Shown: positions 23,840-35,100 of the stretch, piece by piece
Layout of the letters: each line of letters begins with the position of its first letter
Numbering within the stretch: the first letter of the stretch is position 1
Source of the DNA: Tanypteryx hageni
Lineage: Eukaryota; Arthropoda; Insecta; Odonata; Petaluridae
Direction: 5' to 3'
Assembly: GCA_028673005.1 (NCBI GenBank)
Contig: CM054116.1
Span: 96,202,207-96,266,206, forward strand
Length of the DNA stretch: 64,000 nt
Translations under genes and position numbers: made by a program
Notes under the pieces: model-generated
The model's input: only the letters and a program-made list of their open reading frames with translations
Databases searched by the model: none
What the model was told of the DNA's origin: nothing

Positions 23840-24168
23840 ATTGATAGTAGCTCAATAACTTTGGCTAAGATTAATAAAGGTGAAATACTCCTTTAGCCAA
23901 ACAATTAGAGGGTTACAACACCCAATGTATTTCGCCCACAAGGTGGGCATCATCAGGGGTAAAACCTGTTTCAACAGTGACTGGAAGCCAACTGCCAGGT
24001 TTGAAACGGAATAATTAATTAATTAATACTTTCCGTTTCAAACCTGGCAGTTGGCTTCCAGTCACTGTTGAAACAGGTTTTACCCCTGACGATGCCCACC
24101 TTGTGGGCGAAATACATTGGGTGTTGTAACCCTCTAATTGTTTGACTAAAGGAGTATTTCACCTTTAT
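23840..24168. mobile_element. near-perfect palindromic insertion with 13-bp target duplication
   Basis: The arms at about 23877-24010 and 24032-24166 are inverse copies of about 134 bases with only two differences noticed. They are separated by a short ATTAATTAATTAAT-containing spacer. GAACAATAAAACA occurs at 23827-23839 and again at 24169-24181, which fits a 13-base target duplication as made by target-primed retroelements. The arms contain CCCACCTTGTGGGCGAAAT and ACATTGGGTGTTGTAACCC, reminiscent of the untranslated ends of Penelope-like elements. No coding frame is present. Confidence 0.7.
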
Positions 24169-24181
24169 GAACAATAAAACA

Positions 24182-27100
24182 TTTAGCTGAAAATTGAATT
24201 TTATAGAAATCTTTGTTAGCTTTCCTATTGTTTTGAAATACATTATTTTCTATACGTCAAGCATTAAAAACCTTTATTAACTGCTATTGATTGAACGAAT
24301 ATGCGTAAGAGAAAAAGTAAAAGAAGTTAGATAATCTTTGAGTCATGCCAGACGGAGACGTTTAGTTACTTTATCTCAATTACATTAATAGTTGTAAATT
24401 TACTTCAAAATGAGACCATTAATAAAATTAAGCTTCATACCATGAGTTCCGGCCCACAACTTATTAGTTCTCTTTGAATAAAGGTCTTCCTTTTTACAGT
24501 TTTAGCCTTTGATAGGTTTCCTAGGAACTACATTGTATTTTTGGCAATTTTCTCACGTAAAGTTTAACTTTTTACGTAGGCTATACCAAAAAGACGTAGT
24601 TTCCATTAAGATTAAGTTAAGATTTAAATTTTTTGGTAGTAATTTCATTATTCATTTATTAAAGATATTCTTCAATGAGTGATGGATTTTTATGTGCATT
24701 TAATATTTATTTTTATTTTATTTTTAGGTCGACTATACAAAGATCACTCCCAACAAACAATTTCACATTTTATGACCAATTTTAATGAGAGAGGATAGAA
24801 ACAGTTACTATTAACGCACGCTGTTTTTCGACTTAACCTCCATCATTCTCGATGGCTTAACACCATCTGGATTAAGTATTTCTGTCCCTTGAAGTCTCTT
24901 TTTTCATCTCACACATATCGCCTGCTAGGTTTTGCGCGCGAACGGTGACTTTCATAGCGCCGAAGAGGATGTGGTCTGGATGAGAAAGATCACAGCTGTG
25001 CGGCAAATGGGAAAACACGGTCCGCTTCTGGTTTTTATCGGCTTTGTAGTCAGAAAACTTGTATTAAAAAATTGCCGTGTTGAAGCAGGTCTTGCGACAT
25101 TTTCCTTTGAGGTCAAACTCATTACAAATGCACCTCAAGTTTCTTCGAGGTCACGACGCAGGGCTCTTGGGGATAATTTTCAACACAAGGGTTCCCTGTC
25201 CGACCTAGAAAACTATTTTTAATTTTAAAGTGCGGAATTTGCAAATTCAATAAATATTAAATAAATTTATAATGTTAACCTTTTGTTATATTTTAAGGAG
25301 AGTTAAAACGAGTAAATACAAATTTTGTTAATTTATTTATTTCTATCGGAAACATCTGTAATATTTTCTGATGCTTTTTCGTATATAGCAACATTTTAGG
25401 ATTTTAAAATTACTTCTTCCTTATCTTCACTGCTGACAAATTATTATTTTTCATTGTAAATGTCTGGTAACTTAGATAGTAACCATGACTTCCCAATTTA
25501 CTTATTGGTGTTACTATATCATTCATGTCGAATCATTCATGAATTGCCAATTTATTGTTTTACAACTAAATAAATGGCTGAAGCGAATGATTAACAGCGA
25601 AAGGCGTAGAGAAAAATATGAGCAAAAGCCAAAAAATTACTTTTTCCCGTGTTTACAATGGTACAAACTGAAGTTCATAGAGGAAACTTTTAATATATAG
25701 AAGATATGGAAAGGAATTTCAGGCTATACTCTAAATTTTTACATCATTAATTATATTTGATAATTCTTTATTGCGTTTCGTAAATTATCACTGCATTCAT
25801 ATATATATTCCTTTTTTGATCTAGCGTGTGCAGTGTCTCCCTCTTCCTAAGAAATCATCTGCATCTTCTGGTTTTAAGTGACTCCTTTCTTAAATTTTCC
25901 CGCATCGAAAGTAATCCACGAAGAAAACTTACTTCTCGATGATACAACAAGTCTTTTCCCGAAATAGCTTTGTTTACTGCGGCGATAAGCTACGTGAATG
26001 TGACGCGCATTATTTTTTTAGCGCGACGTTGCGTGTCGTTGATTAACATTTCGGAGGTATATTCGAACTCTCGTCGTGCAGTTTGACTTTTAAATGAATC
26101 TTTATCCTAAATAAAATTCAACGAAAAACTGCGGCTTTTTTCCAGGTAATTTTACTCTTGGCGGTGTATGACACCACGCTTTCAAGGAACAAATTAGACT
26201 TCGAGTAAAGAGAATGTGTTCCCTTACTTGTTTTATATCTTTTGTCTAATCGAAGTAAAAACACCTTCGCATGATGTGCATATTCTTTTATCTCTATACT
26301 CAACGCTGGTATGATTTACAGTGTGTAAAGGTCAGAGAATTCAAATTCTTTCGAAGCGAGAGAAAGTTTTCCATAAAAGAATGATACGCTCTCATCATAA
26401 ATTCTATTTTTATAGCAGTTCATTGTAAAATCACCTTGAAAAAAATAAAAGAATATTTTAGTGAAACACATCTCCATTCTAAGAGCTTCCTTATGCCGTC
26501 TAAATGAGAAGTGCCCCAAAAGTAATTCGAAGTCGAGCTTATCTAAAAAGAAAAGAGAATATTATTAATAGGATTTTCGTGCACCAGCAAATTGAATTGA
26601 GAGAATGGAAAAAAGTTAAACGTTGTTTTGGGATCGATAAATTCTGCTGTAAATTCTTAAATAAACTAAATACTTTGTATTAAGATCGAAATGAGAAAAA
26701 GGTTGGGCGTTTCTGATTTCCATCGACAGGGACGCGGGTTCGATTCCTGCCGATAGCATCGTCGAATGTGATTTTCTTTTTGCCTGATAGTATGTTTTAT
26801 GCAGAAGGCTTAGAAAGAACCATTTTTTGGCTAATTAAAAATAAATAGATAAATAAAACTGAACTCGGAAGATATTTGCTTAGTTATTATCTGAGCACTT
26901 GTTTATTGATAGTTCTGCAAGAGCCTTCGTGTAATGATAGAAGCTAATGAAGAAAGGTACAGTTTCTAATTTTAACACCTTCGATCCAACTGATTTCCGT
27001 CTGAATCTCTCATATTCGACGATTTTGTAAAGATTACCTCCGATCTTGGAGGAGGCAAATGCTAGGGTGCCACCCCCCCCCCCTCCCCTGGCTGCGCCAC

Positions 27101-28397
27101 TGCCTACAATATAAATTAAATAAATGACTTTATGTCATAATTATATAACTAAGCTTATAAAGAATTTTAAGTTTGGAATTCTAAATAAACCTCAATAAAT
27201 AAGACGCAATATTTTCATATTGCGTCAGCAAATGAAGCTCCCATTTTTTCGTTCTATATTTATCAAGCAAATTGCACTTCGGCACCCGAACAATTATTTT
27301 AAATGTTTCAAATAATGCAAAGCAACTGCTCTTCTAACATTCAGAATTATGTACATATAAAATAATTAATATAAACTACTATATCCGTTGTGATCCACTT
27401 AGCACTATATCAACTATATCAGGAGTGAAGTTTATTTGGGTCAGGAGATTAAAATTTTAGACATTGAACGAAACATATTAATGATATTAATAACAAAAAT
27501 AATAACTCGACAAAATTAAAATTGTAATTATAAAATATGTTCAGAATTATCCGGGTATTGCTTTTAGCGTCGCCAAAGCAATCGGTATCTAAGAATAAAG
27601 AAAAAACAATAAAAAACAGAATATAAAATGTAATTCAGCCAAAAATTCAAATGATGAACAAGGTTAACAATATAAGCGTGATTTATTAATTTTTGCCGCC
27701 TCAAAGTTGGCATTTTTTCAATACCCCGGTTTACTTTGATAGCGCTGAAGACAGTTCCGGACGAATTCTGAACTTGTATGATAAAATTAATTAAATTAAT
27801 TATATAGATTGTGTTTCTTTTGAAGAGTCGTTTTCAAACAATTATAATTCTAAGAATGGTTTTTTCTAAGAATTTTCTCTGCCTCATTATACTAATATTT
27901 ATTGTTAATTTATTTATCCTTGAATTATAATATTGTAAATGCTATATTTTATGGCCACCATTTCGGGGGATTCACTGGCCCCTTCAGGGCGGGTGTCTAC
28001 TGAAACAGATGTTCGTCGCCGCTTACATATGCGGAGAGGAATTCGTGGACGCGGGGGTGAAAATATGATGGGAAGATAAAGGATCGGGTGAGGAGGAGAA
28101 GAGACGAAGCAAATGTCGAGGTTGTCCGAGGAATCTGGACACGCTGTTAACAATGGTCACTGTTAATTATATTATGTCATTTATTGTGTTCTTCTAGTTG
28201 TTTCAGCAGCTTAAATTTGATTTTCAAGTGATACAAACTCTCAAAAGTGTGTGTAACGTAAGACATTTTCACGCACAACCAAAAATTCTTTCTAAACTTG
28301 TGATATTTATACTGCAAATATAAATATGTAGCTTCGTAAAAAATAAAAAAATTCAAATGAAGCCATATTATTTGTCATTTTAAATTTAAATTTACAG
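24182..28397. other. gene-free region
   Basis: This is AT-rich sequence. A tRNA B-box-like GGGTTCGATTCC lies near 26748, and a C9-10 run with a hAT-like GCGCCACTG right end lies at 27065-27105. The 29-base string beginning TATTGCGTCAGCAAATG at about 27215 also occurs at about 21737. Open frames at 24932-25222 and 27914-28153 lack splice or homology support. Confidence 0.35.
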
Positions 28398-28456
28398 GGC
28401 ATACCCTTTGAAGTGACGTATTCGTCTTCATACGACGACTTTGTGGATTTATCGCA
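28398..28456 (+). CDS. orphan candidate exon (59 nt)
   Basis: The acceptor AATTTACAG precedes 28398, and a consensus donor GTAAGTG starts at 28457. Only one frame is open, giving GIPFEVTYSSSYDDFVDLS plus two bases. The Y...SYDDFVD pattern loosely echoes the EYxxxFVD repeats of the upstream gene. Its phases (0 in, 2 out) equal those of the exon at 19030. It could be an alternative or downstream exon, or part of another gene. No partner exons were found nearby. Confidence 0.35.
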
Positions 28457-28650
28457 GTAAGTGATGAAAAGTAAAGCGATACTAAGAAGAGAATTTAATC
28501 AAATTTAAAAGCGAACTAGAACGACATAAATGTAGAAATTGATGGAAAGAATGAATCATAAATTTCTATTCGATTGGCATAAGCTGGAATATGGGAATAA
28601 TTTGAAATCAGGAGAAAGAAAACAACCGCGTTATGGAACGTAAGAGACAG

Positions 28651-28725
28651 TCGTTACGATAGAGCAGTGGTAGAATATTCGTGCGGCAAATGGAAGATCC
28701 GGGTTCGATTCCTAGTCATAGAAGA
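28651..28725 (+). repeat. tRNA-derived SINE head
   Basis: AGCAGTGGTAGAATATTCG is an A-box-like segment, and GGGTTCGATTCC is a B box about 35 bases later. The sequence aligns closely with the minus-strand tRNA-like element at 56003-56078. The acceptor-stem pairing has decayed, so a functional tRNA is unlikely. Confidence 0.65.
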
Positions 28726-28825
28726 TTTTTTTCTCTTGATTTAAAATACATAAATGTATAAACATAATTTGTTAAAATAGTATACTTTGTATTGAGCTTG
28801 AGCTGAAATATTAATTTAAAAAATT

Positions 28826-28900
28826 GCGAACTCAATTGGGAATTGAACCCACTCTTTCTAGTAATTATCACACTGCTTGCCATCCAGCTAACAAAATAGG
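28826..28900 (-). repeat. second tRNA-like sequence
   Basis: On the minus strand TTAGCTGGATGGCAAGCAG (A box) is followed by GGGTTCAATTCCCAATT (B box with T-arm pairing). It belongs to a different tRNA-like family from the element at 28651. No canonical anticodon stem was verified. Confidence 0.5.
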
Positions 28901-31900
28901 CTGATTCTAATATCACCAAACATGTGTCCTAAGTGCGAGTTCGTCCAGGTTCGCGCCACCAACTTTGTTGATATTTATAATACTATTATAATTCGGGATT
29001 TTTTTACCTAAAAACTATTTTTTATTTTGAAAACCATGCCATTGAGCGCTACTATGAAACCATTGAAGCAAAAAAGCGATTGGAATTTTAAACCAAAGTG
29101 ATAATTTTCAATCCCCTTTCGCTTGCCATGCTTGAAATTAATATTTTGAGAGTTATGTTGTATGGGGCTTGGCTTTACGTTTTGGCAGAGGCCTCCACAA
29201 ATGTAACTATGACCCAGTCGAACAGCGTTTAGTAAAAATTACCCATTAGACGTCCTCACTCAGAAACATCCAAAGTTATCCCTTTTGATTGACCACGGCC
29301 GTCAAGGTTAAAACTTGGGGTATTCCTGAAGTGTGTGAGGATTTTCTCTTCCTGAAGGTCGATTGTAGCTCAAAAACGGAGTGGTGTGAGTTTTTGGTCT
29401 TTTTGGAGGCCAAATCGGCGATTTTCGCGTTCTGCCCCAAAACGTTCAGTTTTAGAAACGAAAGTGAAAGTTCAAGGTCATTTTATGGCGGGATTTTAAA
29501 TGTCTACCTCGAAACAGTATTTTCCCCACCATAAATATCGTATTATTTTCAAATTAAATTATTTAAATATGAATACTATGAATTGGAATATGCTTTTATA
29601 ATGAACAGACATGTTTTGCTAAACGTTGATTTAATTTATCGCAATTAATACAGTCATAATACTTTATTATTATTCAATCCCTTTTAAATATCTTTTCGCA
29701 AAATTGACGCAGTTAACTTGTAGAAGGGTTGACGTAAGACATGTAACTGCTAAAGAGTAACAGTTTGTACCGTAATTTTTTAAATATAATACGTAACCGA
29801 GTGCAATAACACTCAAGTTTTTATAAACAAAAAACCAACGCCTTATTACGACGAATGATACCGATCTAGTATTTTGCGTTATTATGCTCACCGTGTGTTT
29901 TTGACAGTAAAAATGTTAATTTATCTGCAAAATAGCTTGAGCTAATGCCGTATTCGCAAATGCGACGCCATTTCCTCCAAAGACGATACCATAGAAGAGT
30001 TGCGACAATCTAAGATACCGGTAAAAATAATTTTAACTTTAAATAGTAAACATATTATTATATATATTTCCAACAATGCTCTCATATACATAAATACATA
30101 GAAATCGGTGGCAATTTTTGGCATATAATCCTAAAAAATTCCTCCCAACAAAAGTATAGATTAAAATTGTGTACACATTTACCTTATGAAAATTAATCTG
30201 AAAAGTTAGTTATATACCAATACAACAAAAATTTTAACAACTTATAAAAACTATCCTATTTAATTTCATCAGTAATGCACTGCTCTTGATGAAATATGAT
30301 TTGTACCAATGAGCAGTGTTAAGTTTGTTCAACTCCAACTCTCATCATCTTCTCCTGTTCTCGTCTAGCTAGCTTGGCAAGTTGACTAAATAAAAATAGC
30401 TCTCCTCCACATTTCTCACCTTCCTCATTTTCCAGCTGTCATTAGCAAAAATTCTTCAGTGAAGTGAACAGAGTGCCTTCTCCTCCATCATTGGCTTCCT
30501 CACATTTCTCTCTTCTTGTCTTCCAACAATGATATGTTCATGATATGTAGACTATTATTATACCATAGTGTGCTATTTTATCCAGATATTTGTCTAACAA
30601 GCTTACCAACAGTGGCATTCTTAGACAGATAAGGTGTTCAAATATCCCCAGTTTTAGTACATTTTTAGTATCATAAAGTGATTGAAAAAATTCCTTCAAT
30701 TATTGTTTCACTTGATACATAAATAATCTAGCATTTTTATGGATCAACATTCTCAATTCAAAAGTTAATTAGTTAATTTACTGCATTAATACATTTATAT
30801 TGTACCACACATTGGACAGGCAGTTTTTCATGTAAAGTGATGTCACACCACTTGCAATAATTGTTCCTCATAGTAATAGAAATACTTCCTCAGTGAGTCC
30901 CATCAATTATAATCACAAGATACAGCCACATGCAGATGTCTCTAACACATTTCTGAAGAGTATTTCAACCTTACTAATACGACTAAACAAATAACCATTG
31001 ATTAAATTATGGAGAAAATTTTTATAGACATATTAATTTTGTCAGAACTGCTTGCTTATAGTATAGAAGATGTGAACATATAAACAAACCAAGGATCTCC
31101 AAGTCAACTATTAAAATTAGTTGGCTGCAGTGATGTGCACAACAAAAACCTTTGCAGTGATCCTTTTTCATTCCAACATTTCACAGACTGGGAAAAACAA
31201 GTCTTTGCAGGATCATTCCAAATTCAGTCATGATTCGGTAAAATTAAATTTCTGTCATGTCATAACAATTTCTACATTCAAAAAGAAGTATTTTATAAAA
31301 CATTTAACTTTACTTCTGAGCGAATTAAAAGATAGAAATGCATGAGGTAAAGTATCCAGATTCATTTAAAAATATATCTCACAGCATTTTGGTAAAATTC
31401 AACTCTCTTAAAATAATCCAAGACTTCAGGCACTTTATTAATAAAACACACAAAAAATTGTTTAATACTTTTCATTGGCAGCATTTTAAAATCTCTTATA
31501 AAAATTATAGATCAGTTTTGCAGCGAAGGAAGGAAAAATAGTGCATTACAATTTTTGCCCAAAATCATCACATAAAACCTTTGCACACACGTGGTTACAA
31601 AAACATGAATATTTTGGCAATAAGAATGTATTATGTCCATGTATATCTTTGGTACACTTTCCTGAAGCATCAGTTTCATCTTTTAAAAAAATAATCCAAA
31701 TAAGGGCAAATAAAATAACACAGCAGCTGCCTCTTTGATACAAAGAAAAATACTTTGAAACTAGAAATGTTTCACACAAAATATCTTCAAATAATAAATA
31801 ATTATGCTATTTTATGTACAGTCTGCTACAATCTGTTCCCATAAAATTGTTTCCTTAGCTCAAAGATCTATCTTCAAAAAATTAAACACATCACTCTACA

Positions 31901-31916
31901 AATAACTTACACTAAG
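28901..31916. other. intergenic sequence then probable 3' untranslated region of the DIPK2 gene
   Basis: An 81-codon open frame at 29289-29534 has no recognisable homology and may be a repeat. From about 30.2 kb rightward CpG becomes rare, as in the body of the DIPK2 gene. I infer that part of 30.2-31.9 kb is its 3' untranslated region. A reversed poly(A) signal TTTATT occurs at 31434-31439, among others. Confidence 0.35.
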
Positions 31917-32114
31917 CTATAAATAATAAGCCAAATGCTCTAATAACTGCTGCAATTCTAAAGCAAAATTTTCTCGCGATTGTTGATCTTCCGAGGGTTT
32001 CATGCACTCCTTAATAAGCAAGTCCAACTGGGAATGATACTCATTTTGCCTAAGTTTCTCTGGAAATGGCCTCAGAAGTCCATCTGGGAGTACAGGAGAT
32101 GGCCCTAGGAGTTG
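31917..32114 (-). CDS. DIPK2: DIPK2 exon 6 (terminal)
   Basis: The acceptor AATTTCCAG precedes 198 bases, exactly 66 codons including the TAG at 31917-31919. It encodes QLLGPSPVLPDGLLRPFPEK, then a helical tail ending QQLLEHLAYYL. The length and the Leu-rich C-terminus agree with the family. Confidence 0.9.
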   Translation of the reverse strand, partial: QLLGPSPVLPDGLLRPFPEKLRQNEYHSQLDLLIKECMKPSEDQQSRENFALELQQLLEHLAYYL

Positions 32115-35100
32115 CTGGAAATTTTTAAAAATAAACCTTTCTTAGTTAAATATTGATACAAAACAAAGAAAATTATTGGCTTTAAAAAATATTTTAATGA
32201 TTCAGAAAAGTTTCACTCAAAATTGACATCTTCAGATTAACCCATACACTAATAAAGAATCTGTAAATTGAATATGAGAATAAAAATATTATTATCTCAT
32301 GTTCCAAGTCATTTCATGGCTATAAGAGACTTGGCTTATAATTTAAAATGTAGTTCAAAAATTCATGTTCATTAGACCTTAAACAACACTTCCTTGCCCT
32401 TTTCCAAAGATTTTTTTAAATAGTAACAAAGATAATCCCAGGAATCCATGTCCACAGCATGAGGGTGCCAAACATGCTAAATGCCACCCCTCAATCAAGG
32501 CCCACAAAATATAAAATTTTTATTAAAAATATTAAATGAAGTAACACCTCGGACATTTACCATATTTTTCAGGCTGTAAGGTGCAATCTGAATTTTTAGA
32601 TTTTTCAGGAAAAAAAGAACTTTGGTTCTTCAAAGCATTTAGGAAGGGCCACATCATGCATCATTTCTAGCCATGACTGTCCGTATCTAGCAACATTTAA
32701 AGAAAATATCATGGCATGATAACAGTTAAATATAACGTTTTAGGTAAACGTAATATGTGTAAGTAGATAGTATGATCTAAAATGTAAATAATTGCTTCGA
32801 AACTTGTAAAGGTAAATGTGTCCTGCATGCACTCGGCAGTCCTTTTAATTAGGCTGTCAGAGTGTACTGCACACAGCGCAAGTATAGCTGCACATCACCG
32901 ATAGCATTTACTGAGACATAAGTGCAAGATGATATTTTAATTCCTAATACATAGAATTCACACGCAATAACGATACATATGCTCAACTAGTCCTTTTTCT
33001 GCTGCAACTCTTTTTGCCTCGTACATAACCATTTTGATCAATAAAGCAATACCAAACTTCCTCTATTCTAGTATTTTTTCAGTTGTGGCCATTTAGGATC
33101 AAGCTAACAAAGACTCTCTTTTCCTGTCCCTTCAGATTTTTCTCCTGTTTTCTCCATTCACCAGTGGCGGATACAAGGGGAGGGGGATGACCCCATTGCC
33201 CTCCACTGGGTGCATTCTTAAATTCATTCTGCGTAACACTCCTTCTTTCTACACCGAAGATTAAGACTTTATGACAAGGGAAAGATAGATTATGATGGGG
33301 ATAGGGATTTTCAAAATGTATGGTCGTTGACAGAGGGGGAAGGGGCAATTGGGGTGATCGCCAACCCCTTGGGAAGTTTTTGGATCCACCCCTGCCATTC
33401 ATGGGTCATTTTTTCTCTAGGACATGAACCGAAATGACATTCTGCTGTTCGGTTTCTGTGTGTTTTGGCTTATTGAATCATCTGATGCTCATGACATATC
33501 TTTTTGCTCCTGTAGCCATTGCAATCTCAATACAAGCAGCAGTATTTATCCTAGATATTAATAAAATTTTTATGGCATCTACCGGAATATAATGTTCCAT
33601 GGCATTAACTGTGTTATTCAACGGGCTAATTAGGAAATAATACAGGTACTAACATCGCAAACACACCGAAATTGTGCCCCTTGTGCCAGCGCTGGGTTTC
33701 CCTCCTCCTTTGTGTGTGTTCAGTGTGGAAGGGGTAATGGCTACAATAATCCAAGAGGTTGATTAGCCAGAAATTCCATACAAACAAACAAAAAAGCACC
33801 GAAATTGTAATTACTGTGAGTAGATATGTAATCAAATGCTATAATGAAAATACATTGTCAAAATTCATGTTGCATAAGGTTTTAGGGTAACCATTTTTTC
33901 ACTATTAATTATCTATATTTTGATGTTTTTGTGACAAATGACTGCCAATTATTCCATTTTGGGAATGAGTGGGTTCACATCAGTACTGAATACAATACCT
34001 TCAGTCTGTAAGATACAGGCTCATTTTGGGAGTTATTTTCTTGCAAAAAAAGTTTGCCTTATAGCCGAAAAATACAGTACTATAAAATATTTTAAATATT
34101 TGTGAAAATCACAGGGGGCGAGGTCTCCTCTGGTGGTGGAGTGGTTAGAGCATTGGACTTCCATGCAATGGCCCTGAATTCGAATCCCACGGAGGTAGGA
34201 TTTTTCAACCAGAGATTGTCTCGTGTGCTTTGAGGAGACCGTGCAGGTCAGAGCTCCACCCTTCGGAAGGGATATTAAGCAGTTGGCCCCCTCGGTGCTC
34301 TTTGTAAAGAGTAGGCTAATGCTGGCACCGGGTTTCCCTCCTCCCTTTTGAGTATGTCTGGTGTGTAAGGAGTTATGGCTGTAATAATCCAAGAGGTTGA
34401 TTAGCCAAAAATACACACAAACAAACAAGCGAGGTCTCCTCCATGACAATGCCCAGCCACAGATAGTACAACGAACTTGGGAGTTAGTGGTGCAGTTTGG
34501 GTGGGATGTGCTCCAGTATCCACCATACAGTCCAGACCTTACCCCCAGCAATTTTCATCTTTTTCCAATGTTAAAAGATCACCTACGAGAACATCGGTTT
34601 ACCTCAGATACGGGCATGAAACATGCCATCACAGCATGGCTGAATGCCTAAGGACCGTAGTACTATGCCCAAGGCAGAGACAAGCTCATTAAATGTAGCG
34701 GAAAATGCCTGAATCTGTTTGATGACTATGCTAAAAAAATAATATATTGGTAGTGGTTTCATGTTGTTTATTCGGTTACTTGCAATAAATATAAGCCATG
34801 TAACCTTACTTTCTGATCGACCCACATATATATTTCATGCATAAATAAAAAGAAATTTGAGAAGGGATGAAGGATATGTATAACTTATTCAAATCTGAGG
34901 ACCATACTTGTATTTAAAATTCCACTATCAAATGAGGAATAGAAAACTGCCCAAAAAATAAAAATGTTATGCAATCCTCAATCCAGGGCTAATTAGCTGT
35001 TTCATGTATTCAGCATTTTGTACAACTTGTACTTACATTGCACACAGCATAGTAATTGTGATCACTGAGATGATGGCTGCAAATATCATAACTGGAGAAA

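Larger units (their letters stand above)
34080..34830 (+). mobile_element. mariner element remnant, split by a SINE
   Basis: Codons downstream of the SINE encode GLLHDNAQP, then YPPYSPDLTPSNFHLFP and EHRFTSDTG. After a stop and frame change comes YYAQGRDKLIKCSGKCLN with FDDYAKK. These are mariner D,D34D motifs: HDNA holds the second Asp, and the third position reads SPDLTPSN, with Asn replacing the usual final Asp. The 3' end near CTTTCTGATCGACCCA resembles a mariner terminal repeat. The 5' limit is uncertain. Confidence 0.8.

Noticed and set aside
24932..25222. 96-codon open frame
   Set aside because: No homology, no clear promoter or splice borders, and ordinary intergenic composition.
27914..28153. 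CpG-rich open frames on both strands
   Set aside because: Weak donor candidates exist on each strand, but no partner exon or recognisable peptide was found.
29289..29534. 81-codon open frame MTTAVKVKTWGIPEV...
   Set aside because: No splice context or known domain. It could be part of a dispersed repeat. Not strong enough to call a gene.
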